A stretch of DNA of 64,000 nucleotides, from NCBI RefSeq assembly GCF_025698545.1, contig NC_068570.1:57741924-57805923 (forward strand), written 5' to 3'. This document shows positions 24,401-34,860 of the stretch, one piece after another; position 1 is the stretch's first letter; each line of letters opens with the position of its first letter. A program made the position numbers and the translations under genes. The notes beneath the pieces are model-generated. The model saw nothing but the letters and a program-made list of their open reading frames with translations, had not been told where the DNA came from and made no database searches. Source of the DNA: Gossypium raimondii (Eukaryota > Streptophyta > Magnoliopsida > Malvales > Malvaceae).

Positions 24401-25342
24401 AACTATTTCAATGAAAATATCTTTTTCACTGCTTTCTTAGCAATATAATCCTACCAATAATACTTAATATAACATAGATCACTGAATTTGTGTGAAATTG
24501 GACATCTAAATCCTACAGTTTTGTGACTAAGTTATTTTTAAATGTTGAATTCTATGCACAGTTTGTAGAAGCAGAGAAACAAATTTAAATATTATTCAAA
24601 TAGAAAGGTGTTATTTTCAGAGGCATAAAACCTTAAAAAAAAAATCCTACTTGAATTTCAACTAGAACCAGGAGTCTTCCCTATTGCACTAGAAATCAGG
24701 CACTTAAATTTGTTGAAATCATTTTTCAATGATGCATACATCATGTATATCTGAAGAAGAATCAACATTATCTACAGGCTCATAAAATCCTACACAAACT
24801 GATACACAACTATTTAGATGCAAAGGTCTTTTTTACTGTTTCTTTTGCAACTAAGACGCACCTGAGCATCCAGAAGCACATTCGTGTCACAAACATGTAA
24901 AATTTACACGCACACACAGAGAAAAAAGAAAAAAAATTAATGGAACAGAAATGTAACAAGCTTCTATAGGTATTAAATAGCATTCAGGCAGGAAAAAAAA
25001 AACAATGTTTAATGCAGCTTTTATTTCAAATTTTTCTGTAATTTAAACTAAATCAATCAGCAGATACAAACATTTCATGCATTCAGAAAAACCTAAACTT
25101 ACATCTACAACACTACTTCCTAGAAAATCTTACATCTTTCCTCGCATATATTCACGAGTTCTATGTAGCTCAGGGTCCATATTTGACATAGTATGCGGAG
25201 GACCTCCAGCAGCACTTGCACCTCCAACACCTAAACTCTGCATCTGGGCAGGCTGAAGAAGGTTCCCATTTTGTTGGGGCAATCCCCCTTGATTAGCTGC
25301 CTGACCCGATATCTGCCCAGACATATGTGCCTGAACATTCAT
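15419..25342 (-). CDS. HAC1-like: CBP/p300-type histone acetyltransferase, HAC1-like
   Basis: A nuclear lysine acetyltransferase and transcription coactivator of the plant HAC family. Sixteen coding exons: 25134-25342, 23804-23918, 23307-23607, 22749-23225, 20849-22626, 20374-20670, 19998-20276, 19713-19841, 19372-19572, 19110-19252, 18693-19005, 18376-18515, 17349-17427, 16839-17231, 15625-15842, 15419-15533. All introns are GT-AG and phases agree; total 1728 aa (Arabidopsis HAC1 is about 1700). In order: a Gln/Ser/Asn-rich N-terminal half with conserved [19 protein letters not shown] (exon 2); TAZ1 zinc finger about 670-757 ([20 protein letters not shown]); PHD-type Cys cluster about 980-1105; catalytic KAT11 region about 1150-1414, including [36 protein letters not shown] and [15 protein letters not shown]; two ZZ-type fingers about 1426-1475 and 1552-1595; TAZ2 about 1622-1690; a basic tail. 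The start Met (25342) gives the family N-terminus [10 protein letters not shown]. Acetyl-CoA-pocket motifs look intact. Confidence 0.93.
16157..16630 (+). repeat. LTR-like insert in a HAC intron, with repeated TCTCGAGACAT motifs
   Basis: Within the roughly 1-kb intron between the ZZ-finger exon (16839-17231) and the TAZ2 exon (15625-15842). It starts 'tgtgacatcccacacctgac', which resembles the 5' end of cotton-type gypsy LTRs. From 16420 to 16615, 'tctcgagacat', 'tctcaagacat' and 'cttgagacatt' variants occur about eight times, each nearly palindromic. No second LTR and no target duplication were identified. A 10-base C run lies just upstream, near 16098-16107. Confidence 0.45.
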
Positions 25343-26090
25343 TTCTATCCTTATTCCTTCTTCCTTTTCGTCTTGTCTTCGTAACTCTCACAACTAGCAA
25401 AAGCAGCATAACTTATTCAACACTCTGGCTTTTTGCAATCACAAAATCCACCAAACTCATGCTTCCTTCTTTTTTCCCCACTTTAATTATCACTTCAAAT
25501 ACATTGCTTTTATTGCATTTCCGCATTTACGTACCCTGCTTATAGATATTAGGGGAATGGAATAAATTAACTCAAATTCCAATATTTCAATCTCAATTTC
25601 AAAATTTTCAAATTGTTTAACAACATTTGAAACAGAAATTTGGAAAATTGGATTAAAATTTGGGGAAATTCGGTCAATGAAAGAAGAAGAAAAAAAAAGC
25701 CCAATTTTGGATTCCAATATAAACACGATCCTAATTATTGAATTAAGCAGTAAGAAATGACTAACCCTAGGTTAATAATAAAAAAGAACATTTGTTTCTT
25801 TAAACGATCAAGAAGTAAATGTAAACCCTAAAAAGGAACCTGAGGGGAAATCCATAATTGAAAGGAGAAGACACTGCGACCGGAGCTTCGAGAATTCCGA
25901 AGGTAAGACCGAGAATATCGACGAATACTGATCGGAAAATAGAACGGGAAACGGAACGGAATCAGCGAAACACCGCCTTTAAACACACGTGCGAAGGGAA
26001 ATTGACACGAGCGTACGATAGCAAAAAGAGAGAGCAAGATGAGAAAAAGGAGGGAGAAGATCGACAAGAGGCAAGGAAAATAAATAAATA
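25343..26090 (-). promoter_or_regulatory. HAC1-like 5' leader region
   Basis: Upstream of the start Met. A probable leader exon lies at about 25839-26080, with a donor-like CCCCTCAG|GTTCC at 25838 and a roughly 0.45-kb leader intron before the coding exon. The segment is purine-rich on the plus strand. Open frames here on either strand have no family resemblance. Confidence 0.4.
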
Positions 26091-26139
26091 ATAAGAGGCG
26101 AGTAGAATTAATTTTTCTGGGATTGAATAAATAAGGATA

Positions 26140-26450
26140 AATATATAATTAGGTACCTAGGGGATTTTTTCAGTTCAATTAGGTACCTAAACTTGGCTTT
26201 TTTGTCCAATTAGATACTTGAACTTGGCTTCATGGTTGAAGTAAGTCATTTACGATAAGTACTAATTTGGATTAAAAAGAACTTTTCTGGTCCAATTAGA
26301 TACTTAAACTTGGCTTCATGGTTCAAATAAGTCATTACCAAGTACTATTGGACTAAAAAGCCAAGTTCATGTACCTTATTAGGTCAAGAAAAAATTTAGA
26401 TGCCAATTTGAACCTTGAAATCAAGTTCAAGTAGTAAAATAAATATTTAC
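26140..26450. repeat. Non-coding inverted/direct repeat element (MITE-like)
   Basis: Contains 'caattagatacttgaacttggcttcatggtt' type units twice in direct orientation (about 26205 and 26295) and the inverted word 'ggactaaaaagccaagttcatgtacctta' near 26350. 'ttaggtacctaaacttggct' at the left pairs with the right-hand inverted copy. It sits at the distal edge of the HAC promoter. Confidence 0.5.
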
Positions 26451-27395
26451 CCAATAAATAAATAATTCAATGGGATTTTATTTTCTTTTTCTGGCAATGT
26501 GAAAATACAAAATGCAAGTAAATATGGGATTAGAAAATTGAAAATACATATAATGACGAGATTTTTTTCATAGGTAGTTCCTTTCTTTTCTTTTCTTTTC
26601 TTTTTAATCTACTAATTTTCAATATCACTGGGTTTTACATGAATTTCTGTGTTTATATTTGTATTATTTAATAAATATTTTATTTTTAATTATTATAAAA
26701 TTAATATATAATAATCAAAAATAAAACACTTTCAAATAATTGTAGAATATTAAAATATTATTTCTGTATAATAATTTTATGTTATAATTATTATTGTATA
26801 CAATATTTTTTGTGCATCTCTTTTTATGTGTTTCTTTCCTCATAGTAGAATTATCTTGGTTTAAATAAAATAATTTAAATTAATTAAATTTAATAGTTTA
26901 AATTACTTCAACAATTATTTTGAGTTTAAATAAAGGTAAAATAATTCTACGTCGAAAATATATATATAAATATCCTAAACAATAAATTCAAATGAATAAA
27001 AAGTATGATTTTAATGTATTAAAAGTATCGAATTAACTATTAATTTTTAAATTTAATGTTAAAACATAATTTTTTTCCTCAAAAAGCCAACTTTGTGAAA
27101 AAATTAAAATAAAATCTAATTTAAAATAAATACTAATAACATTACAAATAAACAAATTTAGAAATAAAAAATCAAAAATAGTAATGAAGAAATTTGAGAA
27201 TAAAAAATAAAAATCTTAAATAAATAAGAAATTGAAATTAAAAAGGAAAAAGAGAACAAAGTGGGAGATGGACAAGTAAACCGATGGATATGATGAATAT
27301 AAGGAATATAAGGATAAATGTCCAATTGAACCCTTTAATATATAAATCTCAATAAACTCAATTAATGGCTCTAATCAACCCTCCAAAAAATAATC
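26451..27395. other. AT-rich intergenic DNA
   Basis: Very AT-rich with short homopolymers, including a TTTTC run near 26580-26605. No coding or structured element recognised. Confidence 0.5.
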
Positions 27396-28080
27396 CTTAG
27401 CAAATTGAAGGGTGAAGAGTGAATTCTCATGACTCTTTGAAAAAAATCGAGAAGAAAACTACTTCTAAAAACCACAAGAAAGAAATCTTGCATAAGAAAT
27501 AAACTCTCAGAGTTGAAAACTTTATTAATGAAAATAATTGTCTGCTTAATGAATAATGAAGAAGCCTTTATATAGGCTAGCTAAATAAATCTAAATAAAA
27601 CTCTCAAGTATACTAGAACGCTAATTAACCTAAATAAGAAGTAGTTTTAAATTAAACTTTCTTGTTGACCTAAAACTCTTAAATAACTCAAAATACTTAA
27701 TAATAATTAAAATTATGAATAATAAAATAATAAAATAATAAGAGTTGATAAATACAATATTGGACTACTATATAATAAAAATTAAGCCTAAAACTTGAAC
27801 CTAATGTGATTTAAACTTGAATTAAAAGCTCGAAATTTATAATTCTTGTCATAATTTCGTCCAAAAATTCTACTTCCGCAGTCTTCATTAAAACAGTCAT
27901 AACTTGAGCTCCTGAACTTAAAATCGAGTGATTCAAAATGTGTTTTGAAGCTAAGAGATAGATCTTCAAACACTATAGAGACATCTTAACTAAGAAATTT
28001 CTGGATCCCATTCAAAAAGTCATCTCAAGTCAGATGATTTCCCAAACTTAAGAATTGGCAGTTTCGGTGAATGGAATTTA
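27396..28080 (-). repeat. LTR remnant, minus orientation
   Basis: On the minus strand, 'agcctatataaaggc' (about 27568-27582) is a clear TATA box. Next to it are GTCATAACTTGAGCTC-like and 'ttgaagctaagagatag' words that I associate with cotton LTRs. No internal domain or matching second LTR adjoins it. Ends are undefined. Confidence 0.4.
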
Positions 28081-28146
28081 ATAAATTTCACCTCATCTAT
28101 GCATATATCAATTTTTATAAATTTAAAATTATAATAGTAATAGTAA

Positions 28147-28503
28147 TTAGAAAAAAATAAAATAATAAGAACATACAAATAACCCTAACAATATCGTAGA
28201 AAATGATGTAGTGATGTTAGGATGGACATTATTGCGAAAGCAATTAAGCCACCAATAGTCAATTGTGCACATTTGGGTGTACTTGCTTCCATAAGGGCAA
28301 AAAACATAAGTGATAATGGGATGTAATAAATGATCATATAAAGGAAAGATGATCGTATTATCATTTGAGAGTTTCATGTTAGGTGGATGTATACCACTTT
28401 CATTGGTCTCGCCAACATTGGGAAGCTCGAGAAATTTGGCAAGAGAATTGATCATGAGAATTATCTTTTGTTCCATAAGATAATGGTGAATTGCATTAAT
28501 CAA
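28147..28503 (-). CDS. Unrecognised open frame in repeat DNA
   Basis: 118 codons with no family match that I recognise. Residues about 20-60 (SLAKFLELPNVGETNESGIH and PLYDHLLHPI) look protein-like, but the C-terminal 30 residues are hydrophobic and low-complexity, as expected of random AT-rich translation. It lies between an LTR remnant and a SINE-like insert, so a degraded transposon fragment is the more likely explanation than a host gene. Confidence 0.2.
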   Translation of the reverse strand: MINAIHHYLMEQKIILMINSLAKFLELPNVGETNESGIHPPNMKLSNDNTIIFPLYDHLLHPIITYVFCPYGSKYTQMCTIDYWWLNCFRNNVHPNITTSFSTILLGLFVCSYYFIFF

Positions 28504-28804
28504 CTAATTGGAGTGATGTCGAGGATGGCATTGAAATAAAAGGCTTAAACAATATTTTCATGAGTTAGGCCTTTGATTTTCATAAAAGGAATTCATCTTC
28601 GCTCCTTAAAATTCGAAAAGTAGGAGAATTTGAAATTAGATGAGGTTAACAAAAAAATAATATATAGGTCGAGTGAGTTGGACCTTAAGGTTCGCAAAAT
28701 AGATAAGATATATGTTATAGGCATCATCATCTCTAATGCATAGTTGCAAGAAAGTGTAGAAAGTTATTGTGTATAAATTTATTGTAATGCTTTTGGATGT
28801 TTTT

Positions 28805-28930
28805 ATTTTTTGGTAAATTATAAGAGGAGGGCAAAACCCTAATAGCAATGTAACTAGCATGACTTGAATCCAGGCCACACCTGGGGCAGTGAACACCTTG
28901 GCCATCAAGCCAACACACGAGGTTCAATGC
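28805..28930 (-). repeat. tRNA-derived SINE-like insert
   Basis: On the minus strand, an A-box-like TGGCTTGATGGCCAAGG (complement of 28895-28911) is followed about 30 bases on by a B-box-like GGATTCAAGTC (complement of 28861-28871). This is the internal RNA polymerase III promoter layout. The body does not fold into a canonical tRNA cloverleaf, so this is a SINE-like sequence rather than a tRNA gene. Confidence 0.5.
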
Positions 28931-30180
28931 TTTTGAATGTTTTAACAATGAATTTTATGCAATAAAACCATGAAAATTAACATTAATTATGTAAATTTCG
29001 AAAATTTTTAATCAAGTAATAAATATGTTATTTTTAAATTTGGTATGAAATGATGTAAAAAGATGTTTAAAAAAATTAAAGAAACAATAAAACTAACTAA
29101 TTTGTGAATAAAAACAATAAAACTATTACAGATATTAATGAAAATTAAAAAGAAAAGTGAAAAAGCAAAAACTTATTTAATGATTTCTTGGTAAAGATAT
29201 TGATATCTAAAAAAGAATCGATACTTTGTTAAGAAATGCAAAAAAAAAGATAAAAATCACACAAACTCTATATTAAAAAGTTTTAAAATAATTCTAACAC
29301 ATGCAACTTAATCCTAAAAATATAGATATACACAAAACTCATAACATGTTCAAAAACAAATTGACATAGTGACTTCCTTATTCGAACTAAAGGCAAATTT
29401 GAATACAATATGCTAATTGTTAAAAAAATGTGCAAATAAGGCATATACACTTATGACATAGAAGTTAGACATCACATATTTCAAACATGTTTGCATATTA
29501 ATACACCTAAGCACAACCTATATGAACATATGTACACACAAATCACAAAAACCACCTATTAACAATAAATTTGCACTAAAAAATTAGGTATGCACAAAAA
29601 TTATTCGAGTATATAAATATTAATGAAAAACATAAATAACCAAAAGCAAATTGAAAACCAACAATTTCTTATTCGACCTAAACCATAACCCAATAAAATT
29701 CACAATCAAGTTATTCACACACATTTACCTCGAACCAACAACCAAATTAACATTGCAAACAAAAATACCAAAACAAGCAAAGAAAAAAAAATGCCTTCTG
29801 TTTCAGCAAGCCCCAAACAAGATCTACAAAAGCAATGGGATAGGATAAAATTAGAGAAAAGAGAATCAAAATATAAAAGAATGAAGACTCAAACATACCA
29901 AATTTAGTCAATAGTTCACCAGAAAGTTCCAAACAACAAAGGCTCAATCCAAAAGGTCAATGAGAAGGTATCATGGAGAAGATGAACTTATCGAAATTAG
30001 GCAACCAATTGACAAGAATGGGTAGGGATCAAAGAGCTTTTTCATTAAGGCTTCAAATTTAAATTAGTGGAGTTTCAAGCCATTTTAAGGAAATCCATAA
30101 GGTTGAAAGATGGGGGGAAACTCTGGTTCGATGTGTTTCTTTATTAGTAGAGGTTAGGTGGTAGTGAGATTACCAGAATA
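28931..30180. other. AT-rich intergenic DNA
   Basis: No gene or defined element recognised. Scattered A-rich runs only; short open frames (for example near 29651-29848) are low-complexity. Confidence 0.5.
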
Positions 30181-30184
30181 CAAT

Positions 30185-30311
30185 TGTGAAGGAAGTCTCT
30201 AAAACCCTAAAACTTTTGAATAGTTTAATGACCAACTTGTAACATTTTTGAAATTGAGTGACAAAAATGTAAACTTATTAATAGTTGAGTGACCATGAGT
30301 GTAGTTTACCT
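30185..30311. repeat. Half-copy of the foldback MITE family
   Basis: Contains 'gaatagtttaatgaccaac', 'tgaaattgagtgac', 'aatgtaaacttattaatag' and 'gagtgtagtttacc', the same words as one arm of the complete element at 36582-36959. Confidence 0.55.
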
Positions 30312-31170
30312 GTAACAACCCTTTACCCAGAGTGAACCGATACATTATGAGCAAGGGATGTCACATTTGTACACTAAGATACTCAACTCAATCATCAATT
30401 CTAAAACCTTTTTAAAACATGATTAGGCTCCTTTGGAGTTATTCAAGTCATTTTAAAGCTTTCCTTAAAGTTAGGTTACAAATGGAGACCAATTGGGGTT
30501 TATTCAGGTCAAAACAAGGTAAAAGGGTCAATTTTGTGATACTAGAAAGTGGGTGTCACGACACTTATTGATGTTACGACACAGAGCTGCTGGTGTCATG
30601 ACACTAGAGACAAATTCCCCAAAACATATCTGAAACACTTAAAACTAAGCCTAAACAATCGTAAGTCATTCCATTCCAGTTCTAAACATTATAAAACATG
30701 ATTCTCCATTAGAAATCATATAAATCAACATATAACTCAATCATAATTTAACTAAGTTTGTGAGGTTAATAAGGTGATCAAAATCCATCAAAAGTTTCTA
30801 TTAGAATTCTTTCACATACATACTTGGTTTAAACCTATGTACATGCCATAAACTATTGCCAAAAATCAAAACCATACTTTCTTCCGAGCTTTGATATGTG
30901 ATGAGATAAGTAGGGGTTGATCTTCACTTTAGAACTTCAAAGCTAGTATTCACCTACGCGTCGGGAAAAATAATGCGTAAGCTTATATAAGGTTAGTGAG
31001 TATATCAAGAATTAAACTTGCCATTGAAATTAACCACTGTTAACATATGAATTTAAGTAATGATAATTACATACAATGAAGTTAAATAGAGAATAACTAT
31101 AGTGAAATCTCAAACTTTTATTCTATAAGTCACTTACCAATTTCAATATTAAGTCCACTAACCATTAAAT
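30312..31170 (+). repeat. LTR-like fragment with TGTCACGACAC motifs
   Basis: Starts 'tgtaacaaccctttaccc', a common plant LTR opening, and at 30553-30605 carries 'gtgtcacgacac', 'gttacgacac' and 'gtgtcatgacac', each close to palindromic. A 3' end was not identified; it seems to run into the next element near 31190. Confidence 0.4.
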
Positions 31171-32574
31171 TTTTAGCACAATTGTAGACTTAATAAAACA
31201 CATAGGATATGTGAAATTGTCCGCTGAATCAATTGCACAAACATGCATACAGTTAGAGTTGTGTGACCTAAATTCCTGTTAAAATAAAATACAAGTGGCA
31301 TGATAGGGGGATTTGCGAAGGCGAAGGTTGCAGCCCATCGTATATCCCCAATAAGCAAAATGCTGGACTGGGTGTAACAGCTTAATTTCAGTGAAATCAG
31401 AACAGTGATTTTAGGACCACATATCTGAGTCAGAAAGAAATTTTATTTTAACAATATTGCATGGTCTACATTATGATAGGAAAGACTATGACAATTTCGA
31501 TAAGAAAATTTTACCGATTTCATGTTTAATTATAGAAAGGACCAAATTGCATAAAATGTAAAAGTTGAATTCTAGTAGCTAGAAGGATTAAATAGCTATG
31601 GAATTCAAAATTTGAGGTCCTTATAAGGCAAATAGACCATTAAGAAAATTTAGTAGATATTTATGATGATTCATCCAAGGAAATTTAAGAAAAGAAAAGG
31701 ACTAAATTTGAAAGTGGAAAAAATAAAAGATGATAATTAAATTAAATAACACAATATCATCTTTTTCATTATCTTTCCCCAAATTATTTTCATGGAAACC
31801 CTATCTAAGAGAAAAGAGTTCAAGCAAGCTAAATTGGCTTAATTGGGTAAGCATTCTTGTCCCGTTTTTAGTAATTTTTATATTTTCGAGATCGTAGTAA
31901 CCTAATCTACCTATTTTGGGGATTAATTTGTAAATTTATCAAAGTATTAAAAGTTTTCCATGGATGAGTATACTGAAATTTTGAAATTTATGGTAGAAAA
32001 TGAAAGGTTGTTGATAGATAAATAACTTTTATGAAGGAAATTTTCATGAAATTATGATTTAGGTACTAAATTGTAAAGGTGTAAAATTCATGAAAGTTTT
32101 CTAAATTTTATGAATTACATGGACTGTAAATGTTATATGAAAAATTCGACTAGGCTTGGAATAAGGATTAAATTGCATAAATTTCTTTTTTTTGAGCCTA
32201 AGGACAAAATTTGAATTAATTAAAAGAATAGGGGCAAAATGGTACTTTTGCCTAAGATGTAAGTTGGTTTGAATTGAATATGAAATGTGTTAAAGTGATG
32301 TTAAATTCATTTATATAGATTCAGAAAGATCAAATAAAGAGTTAGATCGAGGAAAAGAAAAAGTATCAGATTAGTAGCCTACAAACACGAACAATTATCG
32401 AGGTAAGTTCGTGTAATTAAATTATGTATCTTAAAATGTTTGAATTTAATGTTGTATATGTATGAATTGTATAAATGTCTTATGTATGAAAATCAGACAC
32501 ATATCCAATAATACTTAATAAACGTTAAGTCCCGTTTGAATAAATGAAATTTGATGGATACAGGATTTCCCGTA

Positions 32575-33025
32575 TTGGTTGTGGTCCTGCATATGGTGCG
32601 GACACACCATAGCTCTTATGAGCATCTTGTTATAAGTCCTCTCGAGCTTTCATTTACATGGTTCCTGCAAGCATCCCGATAGGTATTGACCTTGCATGTG
32701 TTGCAGTCATAACCCAGCTCTTTGTGAGCGACTTATTATATGATCGGTATGGATCCTGCATATAATGCGAACATACCACAGCTTTTTATGATTATCCTTA
32801 TATAGGTTCTTTGTAAGCTTTCTGATATGACTCGCTTGAACTTCCTGTTATATGGCTATCCAGAGCTCCCTGATAATAACTCTTCGGAGTTACTTGTTAA
32901 GCTCAATGAGCTTCCTATTTTAAACTCTTATGAGTTTCCTGTTATAGCCCGGATAAGCTTCCTATTACATGGCTCACATGAGCATCCTGTTATATGGCTC
33001 GAGAGAGTGCTTCTTGATTATGTGC
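32575..33025 (+). repeat. Degenerate hairpin array inside the giant LTR, about 26-28-bp period
   Basis: Successive units have a small stem of the form (g)ctc-N2-4-gag(c), for example ctcttatgag, ctctttgtgag, ctcttcggag, ctcaatgag, ctcttatgag, ctcacatgag and ctcgagagag. Each is followed by tcctgttat or tcctattat. Because the period is close to a multiple of three, one plus frame stays open for 67 codons (32827-33030) with repeating E-L-P/E-F-P words. I regard that frame as a by-product. Confidence 0.65.
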
Positions 33026-33887
33026 CCTAATGGGTACCCCTGAATATGAGTTGACGGATTACAGTTTCGTACACTTCAAGTGTACTACATGTGTATCCAT
33101 CGATATTTCAGATAAATTTAACAGGCAAAGTTCTGACATGGTTAAACTGTGCTTAAGATGATTTGTCATGAAAATGCACATGTTAAATGGAAATATGATA
33201 TGAAAAGCATTTGTATATGAAAGTTATTACATAATGAGCTCATCATTGTTTCTTAATGTTTACATGTAATATATGACTAACAAGTTTCTTGAGAATATAT
33301 GTGTTTAGGAAAATTGCCAAATTTCTTTGGATGAATTTTGTATGCTTGTCTTAAATGTAAATTAGTGGTAAGTTAATTTTCTGTTATACGAACTTACTAA
33401 GCATAATATGCTTACTCTGTTTTACTTTTCCTGTTTTATAGTACTCGGAAGCTCGTTAAGGTTGGAAACGGGTCGGAGCAAGATCACACTATCCTTCAGC
33501 TCATTTTGTTATAATTAGAAAAATTTTCCTTGGTATAATGGCATGTATAGGTTAAATTGACCAAATGATGAAATATTAATATTTGGTTGTAATTAGCCAT
33601 TGGAATGGCTAGTGATGGTATGTTTTGATGTATACGTGTATGAGACCATATTATGTTGATATGTGTTGTGTGCTTGAATTGATATACATATTAGATATAA
33701 ATATGCTTAAATGAATATTTGACCAATTTGGTAAGTTCGTCACTTGAAAATAGGTGATGATATGTCATGCATAAGAATTGGTTTTGGCTTGATTTAAATG
33801 TTTTGAATTGATTGGGAAATGTTTAAAATGTTAATGTAGGTGCAAGACAAATTTGGGTGAGAAATAAGGGTTGGAAATGACCTTATT

Positions 33888-34312
33888 TTGTCCACACGGG
33901 CAGAGACACGGGCGTGTGTCTCAGCCGTGTGTGACACACGGCCATACGCACGGGCATGTGGTTTGGTCGTGTGTCCCCTGCATTTTAAATTTTTGAGAAA
34001 CAGAATGCTTTGAATCGCTCACACGGGCAGAGACACAAGCGTGTGTCTCAGCCGTGTGTGTCACACGGCCTAGCATATGGGCGTGTGACCCTTGCACCTA
34101 ATTTTTGAAAATTAAATTGTCTACACAGCCTGACAGACAGGCATGTGGCTAGCCGTGTGACCCAAGTTAGAGAGTTATACGGGTATGGACACAGGCTGGG
34201 ACACGGCCATGTGCCTTACATCGAATGTCCACACGGCCTAGGACACGGGCGTGTCACTTAGCCGTGTGAGCCACATGGCCTAGCCACACGGGCGTGTGTC
34301 CTCTACACTTAA
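33888..34312 (+). repeat. CACACGG/CCGTGTG motif field inside the giant LTR
   Basis: About 25 variants of 'cacacggg', 'gggcgtgtg', 'gccgtgtg' and 'cacacggcc' alternate in both orientations, many as adjacent inverted pairs such as 'acacgggcgtgtgt'. It is strongly GC-rich compared with its surroundings. Confidence 0.85.
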
Positions 34313-34860
34313 GAAAAAATTTGAGATTTTGTGAAAAATTCTTTGAGTTTCTAATTTAGTCCCGACTTGTTTCTAAAGCATAAATTAGGTCTTGAGGGCC
34401 CATTCAAGGGACATTATGATTGAATATGTTTGATTTCAGTTATGAATATTAAATTATATGTGTAAACTGTATTTAAATCTGTAAACTTTGGTAATACTCT
34501 ATAACCCTGTTATGGTGACGGATATGGGTTAGGGGTGTTACACTGGGTTCGCAACCAGGGGTGCGGGGGTCGAAGGCACCCATGGTACGATACAGGCTGC
34601 ACAAGTGGAATCTATATAGAAGTTTACTTCTTCTATTTGATATTTGATTAGAATAATATGTTTTTAACCTTACTGTATTACTTATATTAGAATTTTATTA
34701 GAATAAGGTTTTTAAACTTATAAATAGACGTAATCGTCTCTCCTCTTGTATCATTCGGATTCGACATAGTGAATTTTCTTCTTATCTGTCCGTGGTTTTT
34801 TCCCGAAAGGGTTTCAACGTAAAATTCTGTATGCTTTATTTTATTTCTTTTCTTTATGAT

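Larger units (their letters stand above)
31373..34542 (+). mobile_element. 3.17-kb solo LTR with a perfect 5-bp target duplication
   Basis: Begins TGTAACAGC and ends GGTGTTACA, so it has TG...CA termini with a 6-bp inverted repeat (TGTAAC/GTTACA). It is flanked on both sides by CTGGG (31368-31372 and 34543-34547). The 'ggatatgggttaggggtgttaca' end is a hallmark of a cotton gypsy LTR family, in my recognition. No gag or pol open frame and no internal second LTR were found, so it is most simply a solo LTR left by LTR-LTR recombination. It carries a hairpin array and a CACACGG-rich field. Orientation is assumed from the sequence ends. Confidence 0.8.
31180..34860 (+). repeat. Copia-type LTR remnant split by a later solo LTR
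   Basis: The left part (about 31180-31372: 'gacttaataaaacac', 'gtgaaattgtccgctgaatc') and the right part (34548-about 34850: 'gcaaccaggggtgcgggggt', 'ataaatagacgtaatcgtc', 'tccgtggttttttcccgaaa') read as one LTR once the 31373-34542 insert and one copy of its CTGGG duplication are removed. The 'gtggtttttt.cccgaaagg' word is typical of plant copia LTR 3' ends. Outer limits are uncertain. Confidence 0.5.

Noticed and set aside
25858..26091. 77-codon Lys/Glu/Arg-rich plus-strand frame
   Set aside because: Low-complexity translation of the purine-rich HAC leader on the wrong strand.
32827..33030. 67-codon frame with repeating ELP/EFP words
   Set aside because: Created by the roughly 27-bp hairpin array inside the giant LTR; the period is near a multiple of three, so the frame stays open by chance.
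33888..34312. CRISPR-like repeat array
   Set aside because: Motifs are short, alternate in orientation, have no uniform spacers, and the genome is a plant; it is part of an LTR.
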